Of a stretch of 64,000 nucleotides of DNA, positions 11,467-25,787 are shown piece by piece. Source of the DNA: Candidatus Kuenenia stuttgartensis (GTDB taxonomy: Bacteria > Pseudomonadota > Alphaproteobacteria > SMXS01); assembly GCA_943329845.2 (NCBI GenBank), contig CALQFM020000010.1, positions 1 through 64,000 of the forward strand, written 5' to 3'. Position 1 is the first letter of the stretch. The number at the start of each line of letters is the position of its first letter. A program made the translations under genes and the position numbers. A model generated the notes under the pieces. It did not search any database and was not told the origin of the DNA. It saw nothing but the letters and a program-made list of their open reading frames with translations.

Positions 11467-11551
11467 GCGGGCGTGGCGGAATTGGTAGACGCGCCGGATT
11501 TAGGTTCCGGTGAGGAAACTCGTGGGGGTTCGAGTCCCTTCGCCCGCACCA
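11467..11551 (+). tRNA. tRNA-Leu (anticodon TAG)
   Basis: Acceptor stem GCGGGCG/CGCCCGC, type II tRNA with a long variable arm, anticodon TAG in the loop TTTAGGT closed by CCGGA/TCCGG, discriminator A and encoded CCA (11549-11551). Confidence 0.95.
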
Positions 11552-11601
11552 TCGCGACCCCCCGCCTATAGTATTATGCACAACAGAATTCGGACGTTCT
11601 C

Positions 11602-12945
11602 ATGCAAGTCACCGAAACCAGCGCCGAAGGCCTCAAGCGGCAGTACACGATCACCGTCGAGGCGGACGTCATCGACAACAAGCTCGACGAGAAGCTGAAG
11701 CAGCTTGCCGGCCGTATCCGCCTGCCGGGCTTCCGGCCGGGCAAGGTGCCGGTGGGCCACCTGCGCAAGCTTCACGGCGACGCGCTGATGGGCGAAGTGC
11801 TCGAGGAGACGGTGAACGACACCACCCGCGAGGCGCTCGAGAAGAACGAGCTGCGTCCGGCGATGCGGCCGAACATCGAGATCACCTCGTTCGAGCGCGG
11901 CAGCGACCTGGAATACAAGCTTTCGGTCGAGGTGCTGCCCGTGATCGTCCCCGGCGACCTGAGCAAGGTGAAGCTGGAGAAGCAGACCGCGCCGGTCGGC
12001 GAGAGCGACATCGAGGACGCGCTCAAGCGCATCGCCGAGGGGCAGAAGGCCTACAAGGCCGCCGCCAAGACCTACAAGGCGAAGAAGGATGACGCCGTCG
12101 TCATCGATTTCGTCGGCAAGCGCGACGGCGAGCCCTTCGACGGCGGCACCGCCGAGGATTACGAGCTGGTGCTGGGATCGAACTCGCTGATCCCGGGCTT
12201 CGAGGACCAGCTGATCGGCGCCAAGACCAACGAGAAGCGCGACGTCAACGTCACCTTCCCGGCCGACTACGGCTCGGAAGACCTGGCCGGCAAGGACGCG
12301 GTCTTCGAGGTTACCGTCAAGGAAGTGAAGAAGCCGGTCGACGCCGCCATCGACGACGAGCTGGCGAAGAAGCTCGGCCTGGAGAGCCTGGAACAGCTGC
12401 GCGAGCGGCTGAAGGAGCAGGTGGCCGCCGACTACACCCGCGTCTCGCGCATGAAGCTGAAGCGGGCCATGCTCGACCAGCTGGCCGACATGCACGACTT
12501 CCCGGTGCCGGAAGGCATGGTCGAGATGGAGTTCAACCAGATCTGGCAGGACTTCGAGACCAGCCTGAAGCAGGACGGCAAGACCCTCGAGACGGCCGAA
12601 AAGCCGGAAGCGGAACTGCGCACGGAATACCGCGACATCGCGGTGCGCCGCGTCCGCCTGGGCCTGCTGCTGTCCAATATCGGCGACACCAACGAGATCA
12701 CCGTGACCGCCGAGGAACTGAACCGCGCGATCATGATGGAGGCGCAGCGCTTCCCCGGCCAGGAGCGCCGCGTGTTCGAGTTCTACCAGAAAAATCCGGA
12801 CGCCATGCAGCAGGTCCGCGCACCGATTTTCGAGGAGAAGGTCATGGACTTTATTCTCGATAAGGCCGAAGTTACGGAGAAGGAAGTCGACCGGGAAACG
12901 CTGCTGAGCGACCCCGACGAAGACGCCGCCGCCGACTCCAAGTAA
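11602..12945 (+). CDS. tig: Trigger factor, ribosome-associated chaperone
   Basis: Peptidyl-prolyl isomerase and chaperone that binds ribosomal protein L23 at the exit tunnel and receives nascent chains. 447 residues. The ribosome-binding signature GFRPGKVP is at residues 43-50. The FKBP-type domain (DAVVIDFVGKRDGEPFDGG, then GSNSLIPGFEDQLIGA) lies near 165-245, and the long helical C-terminal arms follow. It heads the quality-control series tig-clpP-clpX-lon, a conserved bacterial order. A short hairpin lies past its stop. Confidence 0.96.
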   Translation: MQVTETSAEGLKRQYTITVEADVIDNKLDEKLKQLAGRIRLPGFRPGKVPVGHLRKLHGDALMGEVLEETVNDTTREALEKNELRPAMRPNIEITSFERGSDLEYKLSVEVLPVIVPGDLSKVKLEKQTAPVGESDIEDALKRIAEGQKAYKAAAKTYKAKKDDAVVIDFVGKRDGEPFDGGTAEDYELVLGSNSLIPGFEDQLIGAKTNEKRDVNVTFPADYGSEDLAGKDAVFEVTVKEVKKPVDAAIDDELAKKLGLESLEQLRERLKEQVAADYTRVSRMKLKRAMLDQLADMHDFPVPEGMVEMEFNQIWQDFETSLKQDGKTLETAEKPEAELRTEYRDIAVRRVRLGLLLSNIGDTNEITVTAEELNRAIMMEAQRFPGQERRVFEFYQKNPDAMQQVRAPIFEEKVMDFILDKAEVTEKEVDRETLLSDPDEDAAADSK

Positions 12946-12981
12946 CACCGGGTCGCCGAGCGCGTCGGTCCGGAAACGGGG

Positions 12982-13008
12982 GGCAGGACGCCCTTAATCT
13001 GTCCTGCC
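12982..13008 (+). terminator. Hairpin after tig, weak terminator or attenuator
   Basis: Perfect 8-bp stem GGCAGGAC/GTCCTGCC (12982-12989 with 13001-13008), 11-base loop, followed by TCTTCAAAATTC rather than a clean T run. It could terminate tig transcripts partially or be processed. Confidence 0.4.
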
Positions 13009-13030
13009 TCTTCAAAATTCAATCGGAAGG

Positions 13031-13050
13031 CCCATCTGATGGCAGATGGG
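13031..13050 (+). promoter_or_regulatory. Perfect hairpin at the clpP translation start region
   Basis: CCCATCTG-ATGG-CAGATGGG forms an 8-bp perfect stem with a 4-base loop, and the loop contains an in-frame ATG (13039). If clpP starts at 13075 the hairpin lies in its leader; if it starts at 13039 the start codon is in the loop. Confidence 0.6.
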
Positions 13051-13074
13051 CTTCACAGGCTACAAGGCGGCGAA

Positions 13075-13704
13075 ATGAGGGATCCTCTGGAAGTTTACGG
13101 CGCGCTCGTTCCCATGGTGGTCGAGCAGAGCAATCGCGGCGAACGTGCGTACGACATCTATTCGCGCATGCTCAAGGAGCGCATCATTTTCCTGGTGGGT
13201 CCGATCGACGACCACGTCTCGAGCCTGATCTGCGCCCAGCTGCTGTTCCTCGAGGCCGAGAATCCCAGCAAGGAAATCGCGCTCTACGTCAATTCGCCGG
13301 GCGGCATCGTGACCTCGGGTCTCGCGATCTACGACACCATGCAGTACATCAAGGCGCCGGTGTCGACGGTGTGCATCGGCCAGGCCGCGTCCATGGGCTC
13401 GCTGCTCCTGCAGGCGGGCGAGCCGGGCCGGCGCTTCGCCACCCCGAACGCCCGCGTCATGCTGCATCAGCCCTCGGGCGGCGCGCAGGGCCAGGCCACG
13501 GACATCGAAATCCACGCCCGCGAGATCCTGGCGATCCGCGAGCGTCTCAACCAGATCTACGTCAAGCATACCGGCCAGGACATCGAGACCATCCGCCGCG
13601 CGCTGGAACGGGACAACTTCATGACAGCGGCCGATGCCAAGACATTCGGCCTGATCGACGAGGTTTTCGAAAAGCGTCCCGACCCGCAGAGCAAGGCCGC
13701 CTGA
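13075..13704 (+). CDS. clpP: ATP-dependent Clp protease proteolytic subunit
   Basis: Serine protease that forms a barrel degrading substrates unfolded by ClpX or ClpA. From the ATG at 13075 the protein is 209 residues and begins [18 protein letters not shown], like other alphaproteobacterial ClpPs. Catalytic Ser106 lies in GQAASMGS and His131 in MLHQPSGG. The frame also has an ATG at 13039 that would add 12 residues ([12 protein letters not shown]). I prefer 13075 because it matches the family start and has AAGGCGG five bases upstream, but GGAAGG also precedes 13039. clpX follows after about 115 bases. Confidence 0.95.
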   Translation: MRDPLEVYGALVPMVVEQSNRGERAYDIYSRMLKERIIFLVGPIDDHVSSLICAQLLFLEAENPSKEIALYVNSPGGIVTSGLAIYDTMQYIKAPVSTVCIGQAASMGSLLLQAGEPGRRFATPNARVMLHQPSGGAQGQATDIEIHAREILAIRERLNQIYVKHTGQDIETIRRALERDNFMTAADAKTFGLIDEVFEKRPDPQSKAA

Positions 13705-13819
13705 GGCGGCGTGGGCACTGGACGCTTGTCCATCACGCGGTGGTGAACCGCAACATTGGCATTGATTGCCCGGGCTCGCCCCGGATAGCATGCACTGAAA
13801 CGACGGTACGACTCGGGTA

Positions 13820-15091
<1,272 letters not shown>

Positions 15092-15101
15092 CATCCGTGT
15101 T

Positions 15102-15122
15102 CCCCCGTCATGGGTACGGGGG
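15102..15122 (+). terminator. Hairpin between clpX and lon
   Basis: Stem CCCCCGT/ACGGGGG (7 bp) with loop CATGGGT, followed by TTGATCTTTCG. Probably a partial terminator after clpX. The same interval holds a possible heat-shock promoter ahead of lon (GTTGAT then CCATCT), which is too weak to call separately. Confidence 0.5.
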
Positions 15123-15197
15123 TTGATCTTTCGTAACCCAATATCCATCTGAGCGGGTACGATAGAATGGGGCTGCCGAGTCGGTTGGCCCCCAGAT

Positions 15198-17624
<2,427 letters not shown>

Positions 17625-17655
17625 CCGGACGCGGTTCACCGTTCCGAATTGGACG

Positions 17656-17702
17656 AAGCCCCCGAAAAGCGTAGATTTTCTGCGCATTTCGGGGGCTTTT
17701 CC
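17656..17702 (+). terminator. Rho-independent terminator of lon
   Basis: 12-bp perfect stem AAGCCCCCGAAA/TTTCGGGGGCTT (17656-17667 with 17687-17698), extended inside by GCG/CGC, ending in CTTTTCC. The hupB -35 box begins two bases after this feature. Confidence 0.9.
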
Positions 17703-17703
17703 T

Positions 17704-17732
17704 TTGACGCTCTCGGACGCTCCCTCTAAACT
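17704..17732 (+). promoter_or_regulatory. Putative hupB promoter
   Basis: TTGACG (17704-17709), a 17-base spacer and TAAACT (17727-17732). Predicted start near 17739 gives a leader of about 54 nt to the GTG at 17793. Confidence 0.65.
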
Positions 17733-17792
17733 GCGCGTTCTCTCGCAAAGAGAGACCTGTTGGATAAATCAGCTACAAACAAGGGGGTTGTC

Positions 17793-18065
17793 GTGAACAA
17801 AAAAGACCTGATCGCGGCCGTTGCAACCAGTGCAGGCCTCTCCATGACGGATGCGGCAAGTGCAGTCGATGCCGTTCTCGACGGTATCTCTGGTGCGCTG
17901 GCGAAGGGCGATGAAGTCCGTCTCGTCGGCTTCGGCACCTTCAGCGTCGCAAAACGCGCCGCCACCACCGGCCGCAATCCGCGCACCGGCGACACCATCA
18001 AGATTCCGGCGTCCACCCAGCCCAAGTTCAAGGCTGGCAAGGCGCTGAAGGACGCCGTCAACTAA
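17793..18065 (+). CDS. hup: DNA-binding protein HU
   Basis: Small basic nucleoid protein that bends DNA. From the GTG at 17793 it has 90 residues and begins (M)NKKDLIAAVA, the exact family pattern. The DNA-binding arm contains FGTFSVAKRAATTGRNPRTG, and the C-terminus KFKAGKALKDAVN is canonical. I chose the GTG because AAGGGGG lies five bases upstream and the length then equals the family norm; the frame is open for 11 further codons upstream. It directly follows lon, as in many proteobacteria, but has its own promoter and terminator. Confidence 0.96.
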   Translation: MNKKDLIAAVATSAGLSMTDAASAVDAVLDGISGALAKGDEVRLVGFGTFSVAKRAATTGRNPRTGDTIKIPASTQPKFKAGKALKDAVN

Positions 18066-18093
18066 AGGCGTTTCCTGACGTTTCGAGTTTGAT

Positions 18094-18131
18094 CCGGCCG
18101 CTCTTTGCAGGGCGGTCGGTTTCATTTATTG
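18094..18131 (+). terminator. Rho-independent terminator of hup
   Basis: 8-bp stem CCGGCCGC/GCGGTCGG (18094-18101 with 18112-18119, one G-T pair), 10-base loop, followed by TTTTCATTTATT. Confidence 0.75.
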
Positions 18132-18161
18132 CGTGTAGAACACATTGGTTTTAGGCGCTTC

Positions 18162-18237
18162 GGGCGATTAGCTCAGTTGGTAGAGCATCTCGTTTACACC
18201 GAGAGGGTCGGCGGTTCGAGCCCGTCATCGCCCACCA
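18162..18237 (+). tRNA. tRNA-Val (anticodon TAC)
   Basis: Acceptor stem GGGCGAT/ATCGCCC, anticodon TAC in the loop TTTACAC closed by TCTCG/CGAGA, T loop TTCGAGC, discriminator A and encoded CCA. Confidence 0.95.
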
Positions 18238-18238
18238 G

Positions 18239-18301
18239 CCTTCGCGCTGCGCGCTTCGGCTTGGCAAGCCAGCGCACAGAATTCGGGGCGCAGTGCGAAG
18301 G
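18239..18301. repeat. Long stem-loop just after tRNA-Val
   Basis: CCTTCGCGCTGCGC (18239-18252) pairs with GCGCAGTGCGAAGG (18288-18301) with a single G-T pair. An inner hairpin GGCTT/AAGCC lies at 18258-18270. It may end the tRNA transcript or be a small palindromic repeat. Confidence 0.6.
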
Positions 18302-18391
18302 CTGTGACGCCGTAGCCCGGAGGGCGTAGGCGGACCGTACTAGGATAGAGCGCAGATTCCTGGCTTCGCATCAGGCGTTGAAGGTCTTTTC

Positions 18392-18631
18392 ATGCACTAC
18401 GTTTACATACTTCGCAGCGCGTTCGAGCCCGATCGGCACTACACCGGCATCACCACCGATTTGAGGGCTCGTCTTGCCCGGCACAACGCCGGCGAGGTCG
18501 CGCATACATCCAAGTATCGGCCCTGGACTTTGATGACCTACGTTGCCTTTTCCGAAGAGGCCAAGGCCTTCGCGTTCGAGAAATATCTCAAGTCGGCATC
18601 GGGCCGCGCTTTCGCCAAAAAGCGGTTCTGA
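18392..18631 (+). CDS. GIY-YIG nuclease-domain protein
   Basis: A 79-residue single-domain protein of the UvrC/Slx1 GIY-YIG nuclease superfamily. It begins MHYVYILRS and has YTGITTDLRARLARHNAG, the typical VYIL...YTGIT core with the Arg after it, and ends in FEKYLKSASGRAFAKKRF, which supplies the conserved Glu. These small stand-alone proteins (YhbQ/YPO2792 group) are widespread, and their cellular role is poorly defined. It lies alone between tRNA-Val and tRNA-Asp. Full length for the group, intact. Confidence 0.88.
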   Translation: MHYVYILRSAFEPDRHYTGITTDLRARLARHNAGEVAHTSKYRPWTLMTYVAFSEEAKAFAFEKYLKSASGRAFAKKRF

Positions 18632-18692
18632 ACGTGTCTCTGTCGAAGGGCATGGAACACGAGAAACTTCCCCCATTTGAGGCGATTATCCG

Positions 18693-18721
18693 TTGACACC
18701 ATTCGGGTGGTGCCGTACACG
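18693..18721 (+). promoter_or_regulatory. Putative promoter of tRNA-Asp 1
   Basis: TTGACA (18693-18698), a 17-base spacer and TACACG (18716-18721), with the mature tRNA starting at 18735. The -35 box is perfect. Confidence 0.6.
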
Positions 18722-18734
18722 GAGCCTCCCTTGC

Positions 18735-18811
18735 GGGGGTGTAGCTCAGTTGGTTAGAGCGTCGGCCTGTCACGCCGAAGGTCGCGGGTTCGAGTCCCGT
18801 CACTCTCGCCA
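18735..18811 (+). tRNA. tRNA-Asp (anticodon GTC), copy 1
   Basis: Acceptor GGGGGTG pairs with CACTCTC using two G-T pairs, anticodon GTC in loop CTGTCAC, T loop TTCGAGT, discriminator G and encoded CCA (18809-18811). Confidence 0.95.
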
Positions 18812-18893
18812 TTTCTCTCCGTAATCCGGTCGGCAGTGCGGTGGCGAACGCGCCACGCGACGATCGTTTTGTGACCGTGTCATCCGCTCTTGC

Positions 18894-18970
18894 GGGGGTG
18901 TAGCTCAGTTGGTTAGAGCGTCGGCCTGTCACGCCGAAGGTCGCGGGTTCGAGTCCCGTCACTCTCGCCA
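18894..18970 (+). tRNA. tRNA-Asp (anticodon GTC), copy 2
   Basis: Identical over all 77 bases to the copy at 18735-18811 and separated from it by 82 bases. The upstream CTTGC is also shared. No clear promoter of its own, so it is probably co-transcribed with copy 1. Confidence 0.95.
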
Positions 18971-19013
18971 CTTTCCCACAGTTCTGGCCTGCAAAATCAC
19001 AGGTCCATTGGGT

Positions 19014-19041
19014 TTGACTCGGGGGGTGCGCCGACTATACT
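19014..19041 (+). promoter_or_regulatory. Strong putative promoter of the nuo operon
   Basis: TTGACT (19014-19019), a 16-base spacer and TATACT (19036-19041). Predicted transcription start near 19048, about 63 bases before nuoA. Confidence 0.75.
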
Positions 19042-19110
19042 GCGCCCCGATCGATCCCAGCCGGACCGATCGGTAAGCCGGAACTAAAACGCACAATCAG
19101 ACGGTTTCCG

Positions 19111-19476
19111 ATGCAGGGTTTGCTCGCCGAGTACCTACCTATTCTGCTGTTCCTCGGCGTGGCCACAGCCTTCTCGCTGATCATGATCGGAGCCGCCGTC
19201 CTGGTGGCGCGCCAGAACCCCGATCCCGCCAAGCTGGCCGCCTATGAGTGCGGTTTCGACGCGTTCGGCGACAGCCGTGGGCAGTTCGACGTCCGCTTCT
19301 ACCTGGTCGCCATCCTGTTCATCATCTTCGATCTCGAGGTCGCCTTCCTGTTCCCATGGGCGATCTCTCTGGGAGGTATCGGCCTGTTCGGGTTCTGGTC
19401 GATGATGATCTTCCTGGGCGTGCTGACCGTGGGATTCGTCTACGAATGGAAGAAGGGGGCGCTGGAATGGGAGTAG
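19111..19476 (+). CDS. nuoA: NADH-quinone oxidoreductase subunit A
   Basis: Small membrane subunit of complex I. 121 residues with three transmembrane helices ([53 protein letters not shown]) and the conserved loop [20 protein letters not shown] before helix 2. First gene of the 14-gene nuo operon, directly after the promoter. Its stop lies inside the start of nuoB. Confidence 0.96.
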   Translation: MQGLLAEYLPILLFLGVATAFSLIMIGAAVLVARQNPDPAKLAAYECGFDAFGDSRGQFDVRFYLVAILFIIFDLEVAFLFPWAISLGGIGLFGFWSMMIFLGVLTVGFVYEWKKGALEWE

Positions 19477-20018
19477 ATAATCCGCTTGCGCCGGCCCAAC
19501 CGCTGGACGCCTCGACCGCTGCCTCGCGCGCCTATTTCGAGGACCTGTCCGGGGATTTGTCCGAGAAGGGCTTCATCGTCGCCAGCATGGATGACCTGAT
19601 TACCTGGGCCCGTACCGGGTCGCTCTGGTGGATGACCTTCGGCCTGGCGTGTTGCGCTGTCGAGATGATGCAGGCCAGCATGCCGCGCTACGACATGGAG
19701 CGCTTCGGTTTCGCGCCGCGCGCCTCACCGCGCCAGTCCGACGTGATGATCGTGGCCGGCACGCTCACCAACAAGATGGCGCCGGCGCTGCGGCGGGTCT
19801 ACGACCAGATGCCGGAGCCGCGCTACGTGATCTCCATGGGCAGCTGCGCCAATGGCGGCGGCTATTACCATTATTCCTATTCGGTCGTGCGCGGCTGTGA
19901 CCGCGTGGTGCCTGTCGACATCTACGTCCCGGGCTGCCCGCCGACCGCGGAAGCGCTGGTGTACGGCATTCTGCAACTGCAGAAGAAGATCCGGCGGACC
20001 GGAAACCTGTCGCGATAG
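19467..20018 (+). CDS. nuoB: NADH-quinone oxidoreductase subunit B
   Basis: Peripheral-arm subunit holding the terminal iron-sulfur cluster N2 next to the quinone site. 183 residues from the ATG at 19467, which overlaps the nuoA end by 10 bases. Cluster ligands are visible: the tandem Cys pair in [11 protein letters not shown], one Cys in [11 protein letters not shown] and one in [12 protein letters not shown]. The frame is open upstream, but only this ATG gives the family start region ([20 protein letters not shown] further in). Confidence 0.96.
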   Translation: MGVDNPLAPAQPLDASTAASRAYFEDLSGDLSEKGFIVASMDDLITWARTGSLWWMTFGLACCAVEMMQASMPRYDMERFGFAPRASPRQSDVMIVAGTLTNKMAPALRRVYDQMPEPRYVISMGSCANGGGYYHYSYSVVRGCDRVVPVDIYVPGCPPTAEALVYGILQLQKKIRRTGNLSR

Positions 20019-20026
20019 GGGCTTAG

Positions 20027-20647
20027 ATGAACGGGGCGCTAAACGAGCTTGGCGACCATATCGCCACCAGCCTGCCGGATGTCGTGACGGGCTTCGAGGT
20101 GCGTCTCGGCGAATTGACGGTGAACGCCCATGCCGAAAACATCATCCGGTTGCTGAAATTCCTGCGCGACAATGACGCCTGCCAGTGCCAGCAGCTCATC
20201 GACGTCTGCGGCGCCGACTATCCGAACCGGCCGTTGCGCTTCGATGTGGTCTACCATCTGCTCAGCCTGACCCAGAACCGCCGGGTCAGGGTAAAGGTGC
20301 AAACCGATGAAGACACGCCGGTGCCGTCGGTGATCGAGGTGTTCGGCTCGGCCAGCTGGTTCGAGCGCGAGTGCTGGGATCTTTACGGCGTTATGTTCAC
20401 CGGCCATCTGGACCTGCGCCGCATCCTGACCGATTACGGGTTCCAGGGCTTCCCGCTGCGCAAGGATTTCCCGCTTACCGGCTATGTGGAAGTGCGCTAC
20501 TCGGAAGAGCAGAAGCGGGTGGTCTACGAGCCCGTCAGCCTGATGCAGGAGTTGCGCAACTTCGATTTCATGAGCCCGTGGGAGGGCGCCAGATACATCC
20601 TGCCCGGCGACGAGAAGGCGGCGGGCGAGGGTGGAAAGCAAGGCTGA
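20027..20647 (+). CDS. nuoC: NADH-quinone oxidoreductase subunit C
   Basis: 30-kDa hydrophilic subunit of complex I, 206 residues. The signature [15 protein letters not shown] followed by [20 protein letters not shown] is the NuoC family pattern. It is a separate gene, not fused to nuoD as in enterobacteria. Stop and next start overlap by one base (TGATG). Confidence 0.95.
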   Translation: MNGALNELGDHIATSLPDVVTGFEVRLGELTVNAHAENIIRLLKFLRDNDACQCQQLIDVCGADYPNRPLRFDVVYHLLSLTQNRRVRVKVQTDEDTPVPSVIEVFGSASWFERECWDLYGVMFTGHLDLRRILTDYGFQGFPLRKDFPLTGYVEVRYSEEQKRVVYEPVSLMQELRNFDFMSPWEGARYILPGDEKAAGEGGKQG

Positions 20648-21825
20648 TGGCGGACGTAGAGCTCAAGAACTTCAACCTCAACTTCGGCCCGCAACATCCC
20701 GCGGCCCATGGTGTTCTGCGCCTGATCACCGAGCTTGACGGCGAGATCGTCGAGCGTCTGGACCCGCATATCGGGCTGCTCCATCGCGGCACCGAGAAGC
20801 TGATCGAGTACAAGACCTATCTTCAGGCGGTGCCCTATTTCGACCGGCTCGACTATGTCGCGCCGATGAACCAGGAACACGCCTTCGCGCTGGCCGTCGA
20901 AAAGCTGCTGGGCTGCGAGGTGCCGGTGCGCGGCCAGTACATCCGCGTGCTCTATGCCGAGATCGGCCGCATCGCGAACCACCTGCTGAACCTCACCACC
21001 CATGCTCTCGACGTCGGCGCCATGACGCCGATCCTGTGGGGATTCGAGGAACGCGAGAAGCTGATGGTGTTCTACGAGCGGGCCTGCGGCGCGCGCCTGC
21101 ATGCAGCCTATTTCCGGCCAGGCGGCGTCCACCAGGATCTGCCGCCCGAGCTGCTTGCCGATATCTTCACCTGGACCGATACGTTCCCCGAGATTCTCCG
21201 CGACATGGAAACCATGTTGATCGAGAACCGCATCTTCAAGCAGCGCAACGTCGACATCGGCGTGGTCACCGCCGGCGAGGCGTTTGACCTCGGCTTCTCT
21301 GGCCCGCCGCTGCGCGCCTCCGGCATCGCCTGGGATCTGCGCAAGTCGCAGCCTTATGACGGTTACGAGAAATTCGACTTCGACATCCCGATCGGCAGGC
21401 ACGGCGATTGCTACGACCGCTTCGTCCTGCGGCTCGAGGAAATCCGCCAGAGCCTGAGGATCATGAAGCAGGCGATCAACGAGATGCCGGCCGGCCCGGT
21501 CGCCTCGCTCGACCGCAAGATCGTGCCGCCCAAGCGCGGCGAGATGAAGCGCTCCATGGAAGCGCTGATCCATCACTTCAAGCTCTACACCGAAGGCTAC
21601 AAGGTACCGGAAGGCGAGGCCTATGCCGCCGTCGAGGCGCCGAAGGGCGAGTTCGGCGTCTATGTGGTCTCGGACGGCTCCAACAAGCCGTATCGCTGCA
21701 AGATCCGCGCGCCGGGCTTCCCGCACCTTGCCGCCATGGATTTCATGTGCCGGGGACATATGCTGGCGGACATTCCCGCCATCCTCGGCTCTCTCGACAT
21801 CGTGTTCGGGGAGATCGACCGATGA
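20647..21825 (+). CDS. nuoD: NADH-quinone oxidoreductase subunit D
   Basis: 49-kDa subunit lining the quinone chamber, 392 residues. Seen: [16 protein letters not shown] at the N-terminus (the conserved His pair of the quinone site), [31 protein letters not shown], and the C-terminal IVFGEIDR. The start at 20647 is coupled to the nuoC stop, and the stop overlaps the nuoE ATG by three bases. Confidence 0.97.
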   Translation: MADVELKNFNLNFGPQHPAAHGVLRLITELDGEIVERLDPHIGLLHRGTEKLIEYKTYLQAVPYFDRLDYVAPMNQEHAFALAVEKLLGCEVPVRGQYIRVLYAEIGRIANHLLNLTTHALDVGAMTPILWGFEEREKLMVFYERACGARLHAAYFRPGGVHQDLPPELLADIFTWTDTFPEILRDMETMLIENRIFKQRNVDIGVVTAGEAFDLGFSGPPLRASGIAWDLRKSQPYDGYEKFDFDIPIGRHGDCYDRFVLRLEEIRQSLRIMKQAINEMPAGPVASLDRKIVPPKRGEMKRSMEALIHHFKLYTEGYKVPEGEAYAAVEAPKGEFGVYVVSDGSNKPYRCKIRAPGFPHLAAMDFMCRGHMLADIPAILGSLDIVFGEIDR

Positions 21826-22426
21826 GCGGCGTGCACGCTGCCCCCTTCGTCCAGCCTGCCAGCTTCGAGTTCACACCGGAGAGCCTGGAGCAGGTCAACA
21901 GGCACATCGCCAAGTACCCGAAAGGGCGTCAGCAGAGCGCGGTGATGCCGCTGCTTGACATCGCCCAGCGGCAAAATGGGGGCTGGCTGCCGGAAGCGGC
22001 GATCCGCGTGATCGGCGAGTTGCTGGGCATGCCCTATATCCGCGTCTACGAGGTCGCCAGCTTCTACACCATGTACAATCTGGTGCCCGTTGGCCGGCAT
22101 TTCGTCCAGGTCTGCACCACGACGCCGTGCTGGCTGCGCGGATCGGACCAGGTGATGGACGCGTGCCGCCAGTCGCTTGGCGTCAGGAACGGACAGACCT
22201 CGGCCGACGGCCAGTTCACGCTGCTCGAGGTCGAGTGCCTGGGCGCCTGCGTCAACGCGCCGATGATGCAGATCGGCGACGATTTCTACGAGGATCTGGA
22301 CGCCGACAGCACAAGGCGCATCCTCGACGACCTGAAGGCGGGCCGCGCGCCGACGCCGGGGCCGCAGATCGACCGTGTCAATGCGGCGCCCGTGGGCGGA
22401 CCGACCACGCTGAAGGAGACCGCGTG

Positions 22427-22427
<1 letters not shown>
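21822..22427 (+). CDS. nuoE: NADH-quinone oxidoreductase subunit E
   Basis: 24-kDa NADH-module subunit with the [2Fe-2S] cluster N1a, 201 residues. Ligands are visible as [10 protein letters not shown] and [10 protein letters not shown]. Typical helical start ([19 protein letters not shown]). ATG at 21822 overlaps the nuoD stop. The Pro/Ala-rich C-terminal tail ([19 protein letters not shown]) is common in alphaproteobacteria. Confidence 0.96.
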
Positions 22428-23713
<1,286 letters not shown>

Positions 23714-23723
23714 GGGAAACGGG

Positions 23724-25787
23724 ATGCCAACGCTTACCATCGACGGCAAGGAAGTCACGGTCGCCCAGGGCACCACGGTGCTGCAGGCCTGCGAAGTCGC
23801 GGGTGTCGAGGTGCCGCGATTCTGCTATCACGAGCGCCTGTCCATTGCCGGCAATTGCCGCATGTGCCTGGTCGAGCAGGAAAAGGCGCCGAAGCCGATC
23901 GCCAGCTGCGCGATGCCGGCCGCCGACAACATGGTAATCCACACCAACACGCCGCAGGTGAAGAAGGCTCGCGAAGGCGTGATGGAGTTCCTGCTGATCA
24001 ACCATCCGCTGGATTGCCCGATCTGCGACCAGGGCGGCGAGTGCGACCTGCAGGACCAGAGCATCGCCTACGGCAAGGGCGCCAGCCGGTTCCACGAGAA
24101 CAAGCGGGCTGTCAAAGAAAAGTACATGGGTCCGCTGATCAAGACGGTGATGACCCGCTGCATCCATTGCACCCGCTGCGTGCGCTTTGCCGAGGAAGTA
24201 GCCGGCGTCGAGGAAATCGGCGCCATCGGCCGCGGCGAGCACATGGAGATCACCACCTATCTGGAACAGGCCATGACGTCGGAGCTTTCCGGCAACGTCA
24301 TCGACCTGTGCCCGGTCGGCGCGCTGACCTCCAAGCCCTACGCCTTCACCGCCCGGTCCTGGGAGCTGGAGAAGGTCGAGAGCGTCGACGTGCATGACGC
24401 GGTGGGCTCCAACATCCGCGTCGACTTCCGCGGCAAGGAAGTCATGCGCGTGCTGCCGCGCCTCAACGAGGACATCAACCAGGAGTGGATCTCCGACAAG
24501 ACCCGCTTCGCCTATGACGGCCTGAAGCGTAACCGTCTCGACCGGCCCTATGTCCGCGAGAACGGCAAGCTGCGCGAAGCCACCTGGGCCGAGGCGTTTG
24601 CCGCCATCGCCGCCAGGGTGAACGGCCTGCCGGGCGGGAAGATCGCGGCCATCGCCGGCGACCTGGCCGACCTCGAGGCCATGGCCGCGCTGAAGGATCT
24701 GATGGCCAATCTGGGGTCGGCCAACATCGATTGCCGCCAGGACGGCGCCAAGCTCGATGCGTCCGTGCGCGCTTCCTACCTGTTCAACAGCACCATCGCC
24801 GGCATCGACAAGGCCGACGCGCTGCTGATCGTCGGCTCGAACCCCCGGATAGAGGCGCCGATCATCAATGCCCGCATCCGTCAGCGCTGGCTGAATGGCG
24901 GCTTCCGCATCGGCGTGATCGGCGAGCGGCCCGAGTTGACCTATGACTACGACTATCTGGGCGCCGGTCCGGGCACGCTGGGCGAGGTCGCCTCGGGCGG
25001 CCATTCCTTCGCCGATGTGCTGCGCGGCGCCAAGAACCCGATGATCATCGTCGGCCAGGGTGCGCTCACCCGCGCCGATGGCGCCGCGGTGCTGGCCGCC
25101 GCGCGGGAAATCGCCGAAACCTACGGCATGATCGGCGAGGGCTGGAACGGCTTCAACGTGCTGCATACGGCGGCATCGCGCGTCGGCGGCCTCGACCTCG
25201 GCTTCGTGCCGGGCGAGGGCGGCCTCGACGTCGGGGGCATCCTGGCGGGCGCGGAATCTGGCGCGGTCGAGGTGGTGTACCTGCTTCACGCCGATGAACT
25301 GGACACGAGCAAGCTAGACAAAGCCTTTGTGATCTACCAGGGCAGCCACGGCGACAATGGCGTGAAGCACGCCGACGTCATCCTGCCCGGTGCCGCCTAC
25401 ACCGAAAAGAACGCCACCTGGATCAACACCGAAGGCAGGGTGCAGCTCGGCAACCGCGCGGTGTTCCCGCCGGGCGACGCGCGCGAGGACTGGACCATCA
25501 TCCGCGCGCTGTCGGAAGTGCTGACGGGCGGCAAGCTGCCCTACGACAATCTCGGCGCGCTGCGCCGGCGCATCGCCGCCGCGCTGCCGCACGCGACCGC
25601 CGTCGATGACATCGTATCCGCCGAATGGGGCAGCTTCGGCGAGGCTGGGCCGCTCGGCGATGCGCCGTTCGCCTCGACGGTGACGCAGCACTACCTGACC
25701 AACCCGATCTGCCGCGCGTCCTACACCATGGCCGAGTGCCATGCCGTGATCGAACCGGCCCACGAAGGAACCGGCACCCATGGCTAA
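23724..25787 (+). CDS. nuoG: NADH-quinone oxidoreductase subunit G
   Basis: 75-kDa subunit with the electron wire clusters N1b, N4 and N5. 687 residues. The ferredoxin-like N-terminus has [15 protein letters not shown], the His/Cys N5 region is [16 protein letters not shown], and N4 ligands include [10 protein letters not shown] and [11 protein letters not shown]. The C-terminal molybdopterin-oxidoreductase-like domain has [20 protein letters not shown]. The stop overlaps the nuoH start by 8 bases. Confidence 0.97.
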   Translation: MPTLTIDGKEVTVAQGTTVLQACEVAGVEVPRFCYHERLSIAGNCRMCLVEQEKAPKPIASCAMPAADNMVIHTNTPQVKKAREGVMEFLLINHPLDCPICDQGGECDLQDQSIAYGKGASRFHENKRAVKEKYMGPLIKTVMTRCIHCTRCVRFAEEVAGVEEIGAIGRGEHMEITTYLEQAMTSELSGNVIDLCPVGALTSKPYAFTARSWELEKVESVDVHDAVGSNIRVDFRGKEVMRVLPRLNEDINQEWISDKTRFAYDGLKRNRLDRPYVRENGKLREATWAEAFAAIAARVNGLPGGKIAAIAGDLADLEAMAALKDLMANLGSANIDCRQDGAKLDASVRASYLFNSTIAGIDKADALLIVGSNPRIEAPIINARIRQRWLNGGFRIGVIGERPELTYDYDYLGAGPGTLGEVASGGHSFADVLRGAKNPMIIVGQGALTRADGAAVLAAAREIAETYGMIGEGWNGFNVLHTAASRVGGLDLGFVPGEGGLDVGGILAGAESGAVEVVYLLHADELDTSKLDKAFVIYQGSHGDNGVKHADVILPGAAYTEKNATWINTEGRVQLGNRAVFPPGDAREDWTIIRALSEVLTGGKLPYDNLGALRRRIAAALPHATAVDDIVSAEWGSFGEAGPLGDAPFASTVTQHYLTNPICRASYTMAECHAVIEPAHEGTGTHG

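Noticed and set aside
18162-18970. tRNA cluster as an integrated island with attachment sites
   Set aside because: No integrase, no repeated tRNA 3' end beyond the true duplicate, and no GC shift.
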